Under the pieces are notes generated by a model, which searched no databases, had not been told where the DNA came from, and saw only the letters and a list, made by a program, of their open reading frames with translations. Below are positions 1 through 9,610 of a DNA stretch of 64,000 nt, one piece after another. The stretch spans positions 45,813 to 109,812 of the forward strand of contig NZ_MUHF01000024.1 in NCBI RefSeq assembly GCF_002217435.1. Direction: 5' to 3'. The position numbers and the translations under genes were made by a program. Each line of letters starts with the position of its first letter. The first letter of the stretch is position 1. The stretch comes from Flavobacterium reichenbachii. Lineage in GTDB: Bacteria > Bacteroidota > Bacteroidia > Flavobacteriales > Flavobacteriaceae.

Positions 1-142
1 GGACTTTTTTGTATTCGTATATTTTTGTTTGTATTTAATTAAATCCAGTTTTAAGGATGTAAGTAAGTTGAAATTAAGAAAGCCAAAGAGAATTCTATTT
101 CCTTTTTATTGGAATTTGAAATTTAAAACTTTGAATTTATTG

Positions 143-1378
143 CTACCATTCATTTACTTTATTGGCATCCATTTTTAAGAAGATAAAAAGTAAAATAGTG
201 AAACCCCAGAGTCCAGATCCTCCATAAGAAAAGAAAGGAAGAGGGACACCAATTGTTGGAAATATTCCGATGACCATGGCGATATTTACAAAAAAGTGTA
301 TGAATAAAATTCCAGCTACACAATAACCATATACTCTGCTGAATTTAGTTTTTTGTCTTTCGGCCAAATAGATTACTCTTAAAAGCAGTCCCACAAAAAG
401 AAGAATTACAACTAAAGAACCTGCAAATCCCCATTCTTCGCCTACAGTTGTAAAGATATAATCTGTATGCTGCTCGGGAACAAATCCTCCTTTAGTCTGT
501 GTTCCTTCCAAGAAACCTTTTCCGATCCATCCTCCAGATCCAATTGCAATTTCAGACTGGTTTGTATTGTACCCAATACCTTTCATGTCAACCGTTTTTC
601 CTAATAAAATATTGAAACGATCTCTATGATGCTGCTTGAATATATTATCAAATACATAATCAACGGATAATACAAAAGCTGAGATAATAGCCAGCAATAT
701 TGTGCTTAAAAGAACATTTCGGTCAACAGCCCGTCCTTTAAAATGAATAATAGTTAATACCCCAAGAGCAATTAAAATTACGGCATAAGGCTCTAAAATC
801 AGTGTCAGAACAAATAAAAGGATAGTAATAAAACCTGTCCAGACGTACCACGAAGGCAGTCCTTCTCTATATAAAACAACAATAAAAATACTGTAGATCA
901 GCGCGCTTCCAGGATCGGGCTGTGGTAAAATGAGTATTACGGGCAAAAAGACAATTGCAAGTGCCTGAATCTGCCTGTTTACATCTTTTAGATTGATTTG
1001 TGAATCACTGAGATACTTAGCCAGTGCTAATGCAGTTGCTGCTTTTGCAAACTCAGAAGGCTGTATAGTAAAACTTCCTATGGCATACCAGCATCTTTGG
1101 CCTGCAATTGTTTTTCCAAAAAGGAACAAACCTGCCAAAGATAATAGCGCTACACCAAAAATAATACTGGCATATTTTTCGTAAAACTTTCCATCCACAA
1201 AAAGCACAACAAATATCAATGGAATAGTACAACCAATAAAAATCAATTGTTTTTGATATGTTCCTTCTGTAGATAGTAACGAAGATGAATAAATGTTCAG
1301 CCACCCCAATGTTACCAATGCGATGTAGATAAAGACACTTATCCAGTCAATGTTATTTTTTACACTTTGATTTTTCAT
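143..1378 (-). CDS. rodA: Rod-shape-determining protein RodA (SEDS glycosyltransferase)
   Basis: A SEDS-family peptidoglycan glycosyltransferase that polymerises glycan strands for side-wall growth, acting in the inner membrane with the class B penicillin-binding protein encoded next to it. The 411-residue product is almost entirely hydrophobic, with roughly ten membrane segments. It shows family landmarks: PSEFAK near residue 107, an external loop with EQHTDYIFTTVGEEWG near residue 300, and PFFSYGGSG near residue 382. It starts at an ATG and is the last gene of the minus-strand mre operon, 15 bases after mrdA. I see no convincing terminator between its stop and the window edge. RodA rather than FtsW is inferred mainly from the operon context. 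Confidence 0.95.
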   Translation of the reverse strand: MKNQSVKNNIDWISVFIYIALVTLGWLNIYSSSLLSTEGTYQKQLIFIGCTIPLIFVVLFVDGKFYEKYASIIFGVALLSLAGLFLFGKTIAGQRCWYAIGSFTIQPSEFAKAATALALAKYLSDSQINLKDVNRQIQALAIVFLPVILILPQPDPGSALIYSIFIVVLYREGLPSWYVWTGFITILLFVLTLILEPYAVILIALGVLTIIHFKGRAVDRNVLLSTILLAIISAFVLSVDYVFDNIFKQHHRDRFNILLGKTVDMKGIGYNTNQSEIAIGSGGWIGKGFLEGTQTKGGFVPEQHTDYIFTTVGEEWGFAGSLVVILLFVGLLLRVIYLAERQKTKFSRVYGYCVAGILFIHFFVNIAMVIGIFPTIGVPLPFFSYGGSGLWGFTILLFIFLKMDANKVNEW

Positions 1379-1393
1379 TTGAAATAATCTTTC

Positions 1394-3358
1394 TTAGTTC
1401 TTTTTAGTAGTGTCTAATGCTGTTTTTTTAACTTCTGTCTTAGGAGTTACTGGTTTTGGAACAATAATTTTTGCTTTTAGTACAGAGTCTTTTGGTGTAG
1501 ATTCTATAATACTTGCAGGATTAACACCTCCTACTTTTGCATATTCGCTTAGCAAACTCTTGTTTAAAACCCGAACTTCCAAATCAGTTCTTGTGATTTT
1601 TTTTCTTAAATATTTCTCAATCATTAAACTGGCAATTGGTCCCGCAACTGTCGCTCCAAAACCTCCGTTTTCAATCATGATGGCTATTGCAATTTTTGGA
1701 TTGTCCTTTGGTGCAAATGCTACAAATATCGAGTGATCTTTAAGTTGTGTTCTTTTTCCGTCAATCTTAGCAAAGTTCTCTGCTGTTCCTGTTTTTCCGC
1801 AGATATCAATACCTTCAACTCTCAATGCGTAAGCGGTACCTTTGTTGTATACATCAAATAAACCGCTGATAACTGGCGGGAAATATTTTTTGTCAATGGT
1901 AGTTAAATGCTTAGTTGTAAATTTAGAGTCTATTTTCTTTCCTTCTATCTTTTTAATGATATGAGGAGTGTAATAAAATCCTTGATTTGCCACCGTGGCC
2001 ATCATATTAGCCAGCTGGATTGGTGTCATTAAAACCTCTCCCTGACCAATAGCGTTAGATACAATTGTTGTACTTCTCCAGCCGCCATTCGGATATATTT
2101 TTTTATACGTTTTAGAAGTTGGAATATTTCCTTTTTTACCTGTAGGTAAATCGTAACCCATAAACTGCCCTAATCCAAAACTTTTAACGTGGCCACTCCA
2201 CACATCCACAGCTTGACCGGGATTTTTATATTTGTTAATTGTCAGCATATAGGACTGAGCAAAATAAGTATTACAAGAATTGTAAATACCATTATGAAGC
2301 TGATGAGGACCAAAACCGTGGCATTTCATAAAACGGCCCCTTCCGTAGCTAAAACCGTGGTGGCACATAAAAGTAGTCTGCTCATTGATAACTCCTTCTT
2401 GAAGGGCAACCAATCCAGTTAAGATTTTAAAAGGAGATCCTGGAGGATATTCTGCAAGAAGACCTCTGTCGTATAATGGTTTTGCAATAGAGTCATGATA
2501 CAGGAGTGTGTAGTTTTTAGATCTCTGTCTTCCTACTAAAATTCCCGGATCGTATGATGGTGCAGTTACTAATGCCAGAATTTCACCAGAATTAGGTTCA
2601 ATTGCTACAATCCCGCCTCTTTTGTTAATCATTAACTCTTCGCCATATTTCTGAAGTTCAGCGTCGATAGTTAAATTAATATCTTCTCCTGCAACAGCAA
2701 TCGTATCGTATTTACCGTCTTTGTATGGACCGATCTCTCTGTTGTATTTGTCTTTTTGAATGTATTTTACACCTTTAATTCCTCGTAAAATGTCTTCATA
2801 GCTTTCTTCAACACCTTGTTTACCAATTAAATCTCCACTATTATAATATGGATTTTTGGCAATTAATCTTTCATTAACCTGAGTGATAAAACCAAAAATA
2901 TTAGCACCATAGTCTACTTCATAGTCACGAAGAGATCTTTTCTGAAAATAAAATCCTTCGTATTTTCTGATTTTTTCCTGAAAAGCAGCAAACTCATTTT
3001 TATTCAGCTGTGATAAAAAAACCGACGGCAGGCGAGGGCTGTAAACCTTAGCTTTTGCAATTCTTTTGTCGTATTCTTGTCTGGTAATGTTCAATAATGC
3101 ACAAAATTCATCGATATTAAGGTCTTTCTTAACTTCTCTGGGAATAACCATAATATCATAAGAAGCTTGATTAGCAACTAATAATTTACCAGTTCTATCA
3201 TAAATATAACCTCTCTCAGGATAGTCATATTTTTTTTTGATTGCATTATTTTCTGATTTTAATTTGAATGAATCATCAACAATCTGTAGATAGAATATCC
3301 GAATCAACAGCAAAGATCCTGCAATAATAATTAAAGTGGGCAGCAGGACTTTTCTCAT
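1394..3358 (-). CDS. mrdA: Penicillin-binding protein 2 (elongasome transpeptidase)
   Basis: Class B penicillin-binding protein that crosslinks peptidoglycan during elongation and is the partner of RodA. One N-terminal membrane anchor (about residues 5-25) is followed by a dimerisation/pedestal region and the transpeptidase domain. The active-site serine lies in SPFK near residue 307, and the third box KTGT lies near residue 520 in GKTGTAENF. A SNAIGQGE segment sits where the SxN box is expected. The length of 654 residues is usual for the family. The ATG overlaps the mreD stop by 4 bases, so the two are probably translationally coupled. The C-terminal tail is rich in Lys, Pro and Thr and looks unstructured. 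Confidence 0.95.
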   Translation of the reverse strand: MRKVLLPTLIIIAGSLLLIRIFYLQIVDDSFKLKSENNAIKKKYDYPERGYIYDRTGKLLVANQASYDIMVIPREVKKDLNIDEFCALLNITRQEYDKRIAKAKVYSPRLPSVFLSQLNKNEFAAFQEKIRKYEGFYFQKRSLRDYEVDYGANIFGFITQVNERLIAKNPYYNSGDLIGKQGVEESYEDILRGIKGVKYIQKDKYNREIGPYKDGKYDTIAVAGEDINLTIDAELQKYGEELMINKRGGIVAIEPNSGEILALVTAPSYDPGILVGRQRSKNYTLLYHDSIAKPLYDRGLLAEYPPGSPFKILTGLVALQEGVINEQTTFMCHHGFSYGRGRFMKCHGFGPHQLHNGIYNSCNTYFAQSYMLTINKYKNPGQAVDVWSGHVKSFGLGQFMGYDLPTGKKGNIPTSKTYKKIYPNGGWRSTTIVSNAIGQGEVLMTPIQLANMMATVANQGFYYTPHIIKKIEGKKIDSKFTTKHLTTIDKKYFPPVISGLFDVYNKGTAYALRVEGIDICGKTGTAENFAKIDGKRTQLKDHSIFVAFAPKDNPKIAIAIMIENGGFGATVAGPIASLMIEKYLRKKITRTDLEVRVLNKSLLSEYAKVGGVNPASIIESTPKDSVLKAKIIVPKPVTPKTEVKKTALDTTKKN

Positions 3359-3861
3359 CGTTTATTAGGCTTAATAAGATATATAATAATGATTGAAGTG
3401 ATTATTGTAAATATTGAACTAAATAATGTTCGCAGTAAAATATCCCAAATAAATTTAAACTCAAAAGCTTCAAGTACAAATAATACAATATGATGCAGTA
3501 TAACTGATACTAAAATAAAAGAAAATCGTTCAGGAGTTAGTGATTCATTCAGTTTTATTGTTTGATATTCATAACTCAAACCAAATGAAAATTTAAAAAT
3601 GTAAGGCCTGTAGTAAGCTAATATAAGGCATGATGTTGCATGAATACCGCCTGAGTTACAGAACATATCCATTGTTAAACCTAATAGAAAGCTGGAAATA
3701 ATTAACCCTGCTTTGTTGCTGTTTACTGGATATAAAATAATATATAAGATGTATGGGAAGGGACTTATGTACCCTAAAAAATTCATATTATTGAAAATAA
3801 CAACCTGAATTGTTAGCAGCATAATAAAACGAAAAATATTGACTAACAAAGCGCTATTCAT
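3355..3861 (-). CDS. mreD: Rod-shape-determining protein MreD
   Basis: Small integral membrane protein of the elongasome, 168 residues with about five hydrophobic segments. MreD sequences are weakly conserved, so the call rests on topology, length and position between mreC and mrdA. It overlaps mreC by 8 bases upstream and mrdA by 4 bases downstream, which is a tight operon arrangement. No catalytic motif is expected or seen. Confidence 0.88.
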   Translation of the reverse strand: MNSALLVNIFRFIMLLTIQVVIFNNMNFLGYISPFPYILYIILYPVNSNKAGLIISSFLLGLTMDMFCNSGGIHATSCLILAYYRPYIFKFSFGLSYEYQTIKLNESLTPERFSFILVSVILHHIVLFVLEAFEFKFIWDILLRTLFSSIFTIITSIIIIYLIKPNKR

Positions 3862-4678
3862 TTTTTTCTTTGTTTTCTAAATTAATAAGTTCTTCTCTGT
3901 CCTTACTCTTAATAATGTATACATGTCCTAAGTTTGTCATATCGTTAAATAGCTTAACCTTGATAACATAAAAACTTGTTTTTTCTTCTACGTAAACTAC
4001 ATCTACAGTACCAATATTGATTCCTTCGGGGAATATTACGGACTGTCCTCCAGTTACAATAGTATCACCTTTTCTAACTGATGCTAATCTTGGAACGTCT
4101 CTTAATTGAACAAATCCAGTGCTTTTTCCGTCCCAGGTCAAAGATCCAAAGTGATTTGATTTTTTAAGTTTAGCGTTAATTTGGGATTTCATATTCAGAA
4201 TACTTACTACAGTCGAATATCGAGGTGAAGTATCGTCAATAATCCCTATAATTCCTAAACTATTTATTACACCCATATCTGGTTTTACACCATCATTTGA
4301 ACCTGAATTTAGAGTAATAAAGTTCTCATGTGTGCTATATGAGTTGTGAATTACTTTTGAAACAATAATGTCAGCAGGTTTTACTCCTTTTATGCTGTCC
4401 GCCAACGGTAATTTTGTGGTGTCTTCTTTATTAAATAGTAAACTTTTTAATCTTGCGTTTTCAAGGACAAGTTCGTCATTTTGTGTTCTTAAATTCAAAT
4501 ATTCGTTTACGCGATTGATTCTTTCATAAACACCTCCGCTTAAAAAGTTAGCCGAGCTGATCATTTTGCTTCTATGGTAGGAATGTGATTGAATTGTAAG
4601 AGACAACGAAATACCTAAAAGCAGCAAAAACAGCAATCGATTACTGTTTCTTAGAATGAAATTAAAAATTTGCTGCAT
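3854..4678 (-). CDS. mreC: Rod-shape-determining protein MreC
   Basis: Bitopic elongasome scaffold protein of 274 residues. It has a short cytoplasmic start, one membrane helix (about residues 14-30), a coiled-coil stretch (about residues 55-85, with repeated Leu and Asn/Glu), and then the beta-rich MreC domain with the conserved theme of NSGSNDGVKPDMGVI and later GDTIVTGGQSVIFPEGINIG. In other bacteria it links MreB to the periplasmic side and activates PBP2. It lies 112 bases downstream of mreB and overlaps mreD by 8 bases. Confidence 0.93.
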   Translation of the reverse strand: MQQIFNFILRNSNRLLFLLLLGISLSLTIQSHSYHRSKMISSANFLSGGVYERINRVNEYLNLRTQNDELVLENARLKSLLFNKEDTTKLPLADSIKGVKPADIIVSKVIHNSYSTHENFITLNSGSNDGVKPDMGVINSLGIIGIIDDTSPRYSTVVSILNMKSQINAKLKKSNHFGSLTWDGKSTGFVQLRDVPRLASVRKGDTIVTGGQSVIFPEGINIGTVDVVYVEEKTSFYVIKVKLFNDMTNLGHVYIIKSKDREELINLENKEKNE

Positions 4679-4790
4679 TTCTTGTTTGGTTATTTTGTTT
4701 CAGGATATGCTTATAGTTTCAATTTTTTTAGAGTTGAATCATTTTATAATTCAACTCTAAAAATAAATATTTTGATTACAGTTTAAAATC

Positions 4791-5819
4791 TTATTTGATT
4801 AAGATACTTTTAAATTTTGCAATGTTTTTAAGTGCCATTCCAGTTCCGCGAACAACTGCTCTTAATGGATCTTCTGCAATATAAACGGGCAAATCTGTTT
4901 TTTGTGAGATACGTTTGTCAAGACCTCTTAACATTGATCCTCCACCAGCTAAATAAATACCTGTGTTGTAGATATCTGCAGCTAATTCTGGAGGAGTCTG
5001 AGACAAGGTTTCCATTACTGCATCTTCAATACGCTGAATCGATTTGTCTAATGCTTTTGCAATCTCACGGTAAGACACATCTACTTGTTTTGGTTTTCCG
5101 GTAAGTAAATCTCTACCCTGAACAGACATATCTTCTGGAGGTCCGTCTAGATCTTCAATAGCGGCTCCAATTTGGATTTTTATTTTCTCTGCAGTACTTT
5201 CTCCAACAAAAAGGTTGTGTTGTGTACGCATGTAATACACGATATCATTTGTAAAAACGTCACCTGCAATTTTTACAGATTTGTCACATACAATTCCGCC
5301 TAATGCAATAACTGCAATTTCAGTTGTACCACCTCCAATATCAACAATCATGTTTCCTTTTGGCTGCATGATATCGATACCAATACCAATTGCTGCTGCC
5401 ATTGGCTCATGAATCAAATACACTTCTTTACCGTTTACTCTTTCACAAGATTCTTTTACGGCGCGCATTTCAACCTCAGTAATTCCAGAAGGAATACAAA
5501 CAACCATTCTTAAGGCTGGAGTAAACATTCTTTTTTTCAATGCAGGAATACTTTTGATGAACATGTTGATCATTTTTTCCGAAGCATCGAAATCGGCTAT
5601 TACACCATCTTTCAAAGGCCTTATGGTCTTAATGTTTTCATGCGTCTTACCTTGCATCATGTTGGCTTCTTTACCAACAGCAATGATTTTGCCTGATATT
5701 CTATCACGTGCTACGATCGAAGGACTATCAATAACAACTTTGTCATTATGAATGATTAAAGTGTTTGCGGTACCAAGGTCTATCGCAATATCCTCGGTCA
5801 TGAAATCAAAAAATCCCAT
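4791..5819 (-). CDS. mreB: Actin-like rod-shape protein MreB
   Basis: Bacterial actin homologue that polymerises under the membrane and guides the elongation machinery. The 342-residue protein carries the actin-fold nucleotide signatures: DLGTANT near residue 15 (phosphate 1), DIGGGTTEIAVI near residue 160 (phosphate 2) and YLAGGGSMLRGL near residue 288 (adenosine). It begins at an ATG (MGFFDFMTEDIAIDLG). It is the first gene of the mre operon and lies 56 bases downstream of purH on the same strand. A promoter-like TAACTTTG within that gap suggests separate initiation. Confidence 0.97.
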   Translation of the reverse strand: MGFFDFMTEDIAIDLGTANTLIIHNDKVVIDSPSIVARDRISGKIIAVGKEANMMQGKTHENIKTIRPLKDGVIADFDASEKMINMFIKSIPALKKRMFTPALRMVVCIPSGITEVEMRAVKESCERVNGKEVYLIHEPMAAAIGIGIDIMQPKGNMIVDIGGGTTEIAVIALGGIVCDKSVKIAGDVFTNDIVYYMRTQHNLFVGESTAEKIKIQIGAAIEDLDGPPEDMSVQGRDLLTGKPKQVDVSYREIAKALDKSIQRIEDAVMETLSQTPPELAADIYNTGIYLAGGGSMLRGLDKRISQKTDLPVYIAEDPLRAVVRGTGMALKNIAKFKSILIK

Positions 5820-5861
5820 AAGTTTTTTAGGGGTTTAAAATGTTATAAATTATTTATCGAA

Positions 5862-5869
5862 CAAAGTTA
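5862..5869 (-). promoter_or_regulatory. Probable -7 element for the mre operon
   Basis: On the minus strand this reads TAACTTTG, an exact match to the Bacteroidota -7 consensus TAnnTTTG, 43 bases upstream of the mreB start. No clear -33 TTTG is seen at the usual spacing, so the assignment rests on the -7 match and position. Confidence 0.45.
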
Positions 5870-5875
5870 AACAAA

Positions 5876-7402
5876 TTAATGTTTAAAATGACGCGTTCCA
5901 GTAAATACCATTGCAAGATTATTTTCGTTGCAATAATTTATGCTTAATTCGTCTTTAATAGAACCTCCCGGCTGAATTACAGCGGTTATTCCTGCTTTTT
6001 TTGCTAATTCTACACAATCCGGAAATGGGAAAAATGCATCGCTTGCCATCGAAGCTCCGGTTAAATCAAATCCAAAAGCTTTTGCTTTGTCTACAGCCTG
6101 TATTAAAGCGTCAACTCTTGAGGTCTGACCTGTTCCTGATGAGATTAATGTCCCGTTTTTTGCAAAAACAATCGTGTTCGATTTTGTATTTTTACAAATT
6201 TTAGAAGCAAAAATTAAATCTTCTATCTCTTGAGCAGTAGGTTCTGTTGTTGTAACGGTTTTTAAATGCTCTTTATTATCTGTAATATTATTTCTATCCT
6301 GAATTAACAAACCATTAAGACAAGTTCTTACTTGGCGATATGGCAATTCGACATCATTCTGAACTAATATAATTCTGTTTTTCTTTTCTTGTAAAACTGC
6401 AATTGCTTCATTATCATACTCTGGAGCAATTACTACTTCGCAGAATAACTTATTGATTTCCTGAGCAGTCTCTACATCAATTTTTGTGTTTGAAATCAAC
6501 ACTCCGCCAAATGCTGACGTTGGATCGCAAGCCAAAGCAGCTAAATAAGCCTCACTTATTGTTTTTCTTGATGCTAATCCACATGCATTGTTGTGTTTTA
6601 GAATCGCAAATGTCGGTCCGTCTGTTTTAAATTCAGCAATTAAATTTACAGCAGCATCAACATCCAATAAGTTATTGTAAGATAACTCTTTTCCGTGAAC
6701 CTTTTTGAACATCGCATCAAAATCTCCAAAAAAGAATCCTTTTTGATGTGGGTTTTCACCATATCTTAAAACTTGACCATCTGCAATACTTTCTTTGTAG
6801 ATTGTTTCGTCTGTATTAAAATAATTAAAAATTGCTCCATCGTAGTGAGAGGAAACATGAAATGCTTTTGTAGCAAACAATCTTCTGTTTTCAAGAGTTG
6901 TTGCTCCGTTTTGTTCTGTAATTAAATCTAATAAAAGACTATATTCGTTAACCGAAGCTACAATTACAGTGTCTTTGAAGTTTTTTGCACCAGCACGAAT
7001 TAATGAAATACCGCCAATATCAATTTTTTCAATAATATCTTGTTCACTTGCGCCAGAAGCAACAGTTTTTTCAAAAGGGTATAAATCAACAATTACTAAA
7101 TCAATCTGAGGGATATCAAATTCCTTCATTTGCTGAACATCACTTTCGTTATCCTGACGATTTAAAATACCGCCAAAGATTTTTGGGTGTAATGTTTTTA
7201 CTCTTCCGCCAAGAATCTCAGGAAAAGAAGTAATATCTTCAACAGGAACTACAGGAATTCCTAAGTTTTTAATAAATTCTTCTGTTCCTCCAGTAGAGTA
7301 AAGTGTTACATTTTGTTCGTGTAATTTCTTAACAATTGGCTCAAGTCCATCTTTAGAAAAAACAGATATTAATGCAGATTGTATTGTTTTAGTTGTGCTC
7401 AT
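5876..7402 (-). CDS. purH: Bifunctional AICAR formyltransferase / IMP cyclohydrolase
   Basis: Catalyses the last two steps of IMP synthesis: formylation of AICAR with 10-formyl-THF and ring closure. The N-terminal cyclohydrolase (MGS-like) domain covers about the first 145 residues. The C-terminal formyltransferase domain holds KHNNACG and ends with the family-typical FTGTRHFKH. I chose the ATG at 7402 (MSTTKTIQ), giving 508 residues. An in-frame TTG 27 bases upstream is embedded in a consensus -7 promoter element, so it would not be in the transcript. Transcription is toward mreB. Confidence 0.95.
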   Translation of the reverse strand: MSTTKTIQSALISVFSKDGLEPIVKKLHEQNVTLYSTGGTEEFIKNLGIPVVPVEDITSFPEILGGRVKTLHPKIFGGILNRQDNESDVQQMKEFDIPQIDLVIVDLYPFEKTVASGASEQDIIEKIDIGGISLIRAGAKNFKDTVIVASVNEYSLLLDLITEQNGATTLENRRLFATKAFHVSSHYDGAIFNYFNTDETIYKESIADGQVLRYGENPHQKGFFFGDFDAMFKKVHGKELSYNNLLDVDAAVNLIAEFKTDGPTFAILKHNNACGLASRKTISEAYLAALACDPTSAFGGVLISNTKIDVETAQEINKLFCEVVIAPEYDNEAIAVLQEKKNRIILVQNDVELPYRQVRTCLNGLLIQDRNNITDNKEHLKTVTTTEPTAQEIEDLIFASKICKNTKSNTIVFAKNGTLISSGTGQTSRVDALIQAVDKAKAFGFDLTGASMASDAFFPFPDCVELAKKAGITAVIQPGGSIKDELSINYCNENNLAMVFTGTRHFKH

Positions 7403-7426
7403 TGTGTAGTTATAATTTTCAGACTG

Positions 7427-7434
7427 CAAAAGTA
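7427..7434 (-). promoter_or_regulatory. Probable purH promoter, -7 element
   Basis: Minus-strand TACTTTTG matches TAnnTTTG exactly and lies 24 bases before the purH ATG. It overlaps the alternative upstream TTG codon, which argues for the downstream ATG. The -33 region is not clear. Confidence 0.5.
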
Positions 7435-7566
7435 GTTTTTTTATATATGAATTTAAAGAATTTAGTGTAACATTATGCTAAAAAAATCTACTCATCAGTA
7501 AGTTAACTTTTGTTAGGTTTTTGAATTTAAATTATTGAATTTTACTTTATTGAAAAATACGAAAAT

Positions 7567-8814
7567 ATGATTGTTTATCTAAGGTTATTAAAAGAAAGTT
7601 TAGGTTTTGCAATAAATGCACTGCGAAATAATAAACTCCGTACTTTATTGTCACTTCTTGGTGTTACAATTGGTATTTTTTCGATAATTGCGGTGCTTGC
7701 GGCTGTCGATTCTTTAGATAGAAAAATTTCTAAAGATTTGAGCAGTTTAGATAAAAATACGATTTATTTAATGAAATTTTGCTTTGGACCTTCAGAAATT
7801 CCACAATGGAAAAGAGAACAATTTCCAAATGTGAAATATGATGAGTATATCGGTCTTAAAAATTCACTTAATAATACCGATCAGATAGGTTACCAGCTTT
7901 TTGTTAATAGAGAAACTTTAAAATACGACTCTAAAACAGTAGCCGATGTAAATATTGTGCCCTCATCATTTGAGATGGTTGATATAGATGGATTAAGTTT
8001 TGATAAAGGAAGATTTTACAATGAATCTGAATCCAACTCAGGAACAGCCGTAATTGTTTTAGGCTACGATATTGCAGACGGACTTTTTGGATCTAGTGAC
8101 CCAATTGGTAAAAATATCAGACTTTACGGCCAGCGTTTTACTGTAATTGGTGTTATAGAAAAGCAAGGTGCAGGTTTTTTTGGAGACAGTAATGACACCT
8201 CAGTTTACCTGCCGGCCAATTTTTTAAGACGTATGTACGGCGATAGTGATGCAATGACGCCCGTAATTGTTTTAAAGCCTGTAAAAGGAATCGATATGGA
8301 TGCGTATAAGGCAGAAGTTGCTCAAAAACTTAGAGCTATTCGAGGCATGAAAGCGGGAGAAATGGATAATTTCTTCATCAACGTTCTTTCTGGTTTTACC
8401 GATTTTATAGATGGAATTTTAGGGCAAATGAATGTTGTGGGATGGATCATCAGCGGATTTTCTCTTTTAGTGGGTGGTTTTGGAATTGCTAATATTATGT
8501 TTGTTTCTGTAAAGGAAAGAACGAATCTTATCGGAATTCAGAAATCGTTGGGAGCTAAAAACAAATTTATATTATTTCAGTTTTTGTTTGAAGCCGTAAT
8601 TTTATCTGTAATAGGTGGAATTGTTGGGTTGTTGATGGTTTGGGGAATTTCAGTATTGCTTACCAAATTACTAGATTTTGAATTTGTTCTAGGTTTAGGA
8701 AATGTACTTTTAGGAACTGGATTAGCAGCGCTTATTGGATTAATTTCTGGAATCCTCCCTGCAATTTCTGCAGCGAATCTTGACCCTGTGGAAGCTATTA
8801 GAACAGGAATGTAG
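7567..8814 (+). CDS. ABC transporter permease, MacB/FtsX type
   Basis: Inner-membrane permease of 415 residues with the MacB/FtsX layout: one membrane helix near residues 25-48, a periplasmic core domain of about 230 residues, and three membrane helices from about residue 285 to the end (the C-terminal FtsX domain, ending ANLDPVEAIRTGM). That final DPVEAIR motif is typical of the MacB-type permeases. No ATPase gene is adjacent, so the partner must be elsewhere and the substrate cannot be told. It is transcribed alone, divergent from purH. Confidence 0.9.
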   Translation: MIVYLRLLKESLGFAINALRNNKLRTLLSLLGVTIGIFSIIAVLAAVDSLDRKISKDLSSLDKNTIYLMKFCFGPSEIPQWKREQFPNVKYDEYIGLKNSLNNTDQIGYQLFVNRETLKYDSKTVADVNIVPSSFEMVDIDGLSFDKGRFYNESESNSGTAVIVLGYDIADGLFGSSDPIGKNIRLYGQRFTVIGVIEKQGAGFFGDSNDTSVYLPANFLRRMYGDSDAMTPVIVLKPVKGIDMDAYKAEVAQKLRAIRGMKAGEMDNFFINVLSGFTDFIDGILGQMNVVGWIISGFSLLVGGFGIANIMFVSVKERTNLIGIQKSLGAKNKFILFQFLFEAVILSVIGGIVGLLMVWGISVLLTKLLDFEFVLGLGNVLLGTGLAALIGLISGILPAISAANLDPVEAIRTGM

Positions 8815-8913
8815 TTTTGAAGGTTCAAAGGGTCAGAGTTACAAAGGCTCAAAGGTTTTTTTAGAAATTGCCTCCAGCTTTAATAAAGATTTATTTAAAA
8901 GCAGAAAGATACT

Positions 8914-9528
8914 TTAGTTGATTTTTTTTATAAGTTTAATTTTAGTTTTGTTCCATTTGATCGAGTCGGGATAATAGTAAACATGCTTATTATTATTGTT
9001 TTTATATTTCAAAACAGTATCTTCTTCTTGAGTAGTTCTCCTGATAATATACGTGCCAATATTTTTTGTGTTTAAAAACTCAAAAAAAGATGTGTTTTTG
9101 ATAGTGTCATTTTGAGAAGCAACGATTAAAATTTGTCTGTCTTTTTCTTTAGCTAAAATATTCTCAGAAAGAAAATTAGTTAAGTTTTTTTGAGGGACTT
9201 TAATAATATCTTTTGGTTCTAAACGCAAAAAATGTGGAAGAGTATCATTTTCGCTTCCATAACTGCACGTTTTCATAAAGTATTCTTTTTGATAAAAATA
9301 AAGATTTCCGTTTTTATCAATAAGTAACTGATGTTCTCCGTAAAATCCTTTTCGTGGATATGCTGCAAAATTACTTTTGCTTTTTTTTAATGAATCAATA
9401 TAATTTTTAAGTTTCCTATCTTCATAAGAAATAATATATGGTTTGTTTTTTTCAACAATCTTTTCTCCTTTCTTGCCACAATTCAAGAGAAGAAAACAAA
9501 TCATATAACCAAGAAAAATTTTAGCCAT
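8914..9528 (-). CDS. Putative lipoprotein of unknown function
   Basis: I do not recognise a family. With the ATG at 9528 the product has 204 residues and begins with a lipoprotein signal whose lipobox-like LLLNC places the acylated cysteine at residue 17. The remainder is soluble, Lys- and Asn-rich, probably mixed alpha/beta. An upstream in-frame GTG at 9567 lies inside the accD terminator hairpin, so I reject it as the start. It lies downstream of accD on the same strand but is separated from it by that terminator. Confidence 0.7.
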   Translation of the reverse strand: MAKIFLGYMICFLLLNCGKKGEKIVEKNKPYIISYEDRKLKNYIDSLKKSKSNFAAYPRKGFYGEHQLLIDKNGNLYFYQKEYFMKTCSYGSENDTLPHFLRLEPKDIIKVPQKNLTNFLSENILAKEKDRQILIVASQNDTIKNTSFFEFLNTKNIGTYIIRRTTQEEDTVLKYKNNNNKHVYYYPDSIKWNKTKIKLIKKIN

Positions 9529-9554
9529 AGAAAACAGATTTAAAATAAAGATAT

Positions 9555-9590
9555 AAAAAAATCCCACCAGCCGAAGCGAATGGGATTTTA
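9555..9590 (-). terminator. Intrinsic terminator of accD
   Basis: On the minus strand a hairpin with arms AAATCCCA and TGGGATTT is followed by a run of T. It lies 21 bases after the accD stop. Confidence 0.75.
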
Positions 9591-9610
9591 TATGTTTAGA
9601 AGTTCGAAAA

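Noticed and set aside
1..142. Left edge beyond rodA
   Set aside because: AT-rich with no ORF, terminator or repeat that I can defend.
7403..7429. Upstream TTG start for purH
   Set aside because: It coincides with a consensus -7 promoter element, and the downstream ATG gives the normal PurH length.
9529..9567. Upstream GTG start for the lipoprotein gene after accD
   Set aside because: It lies inside the accD terminator, while the ATG at 9528 begins a proper lipoprotein signal.
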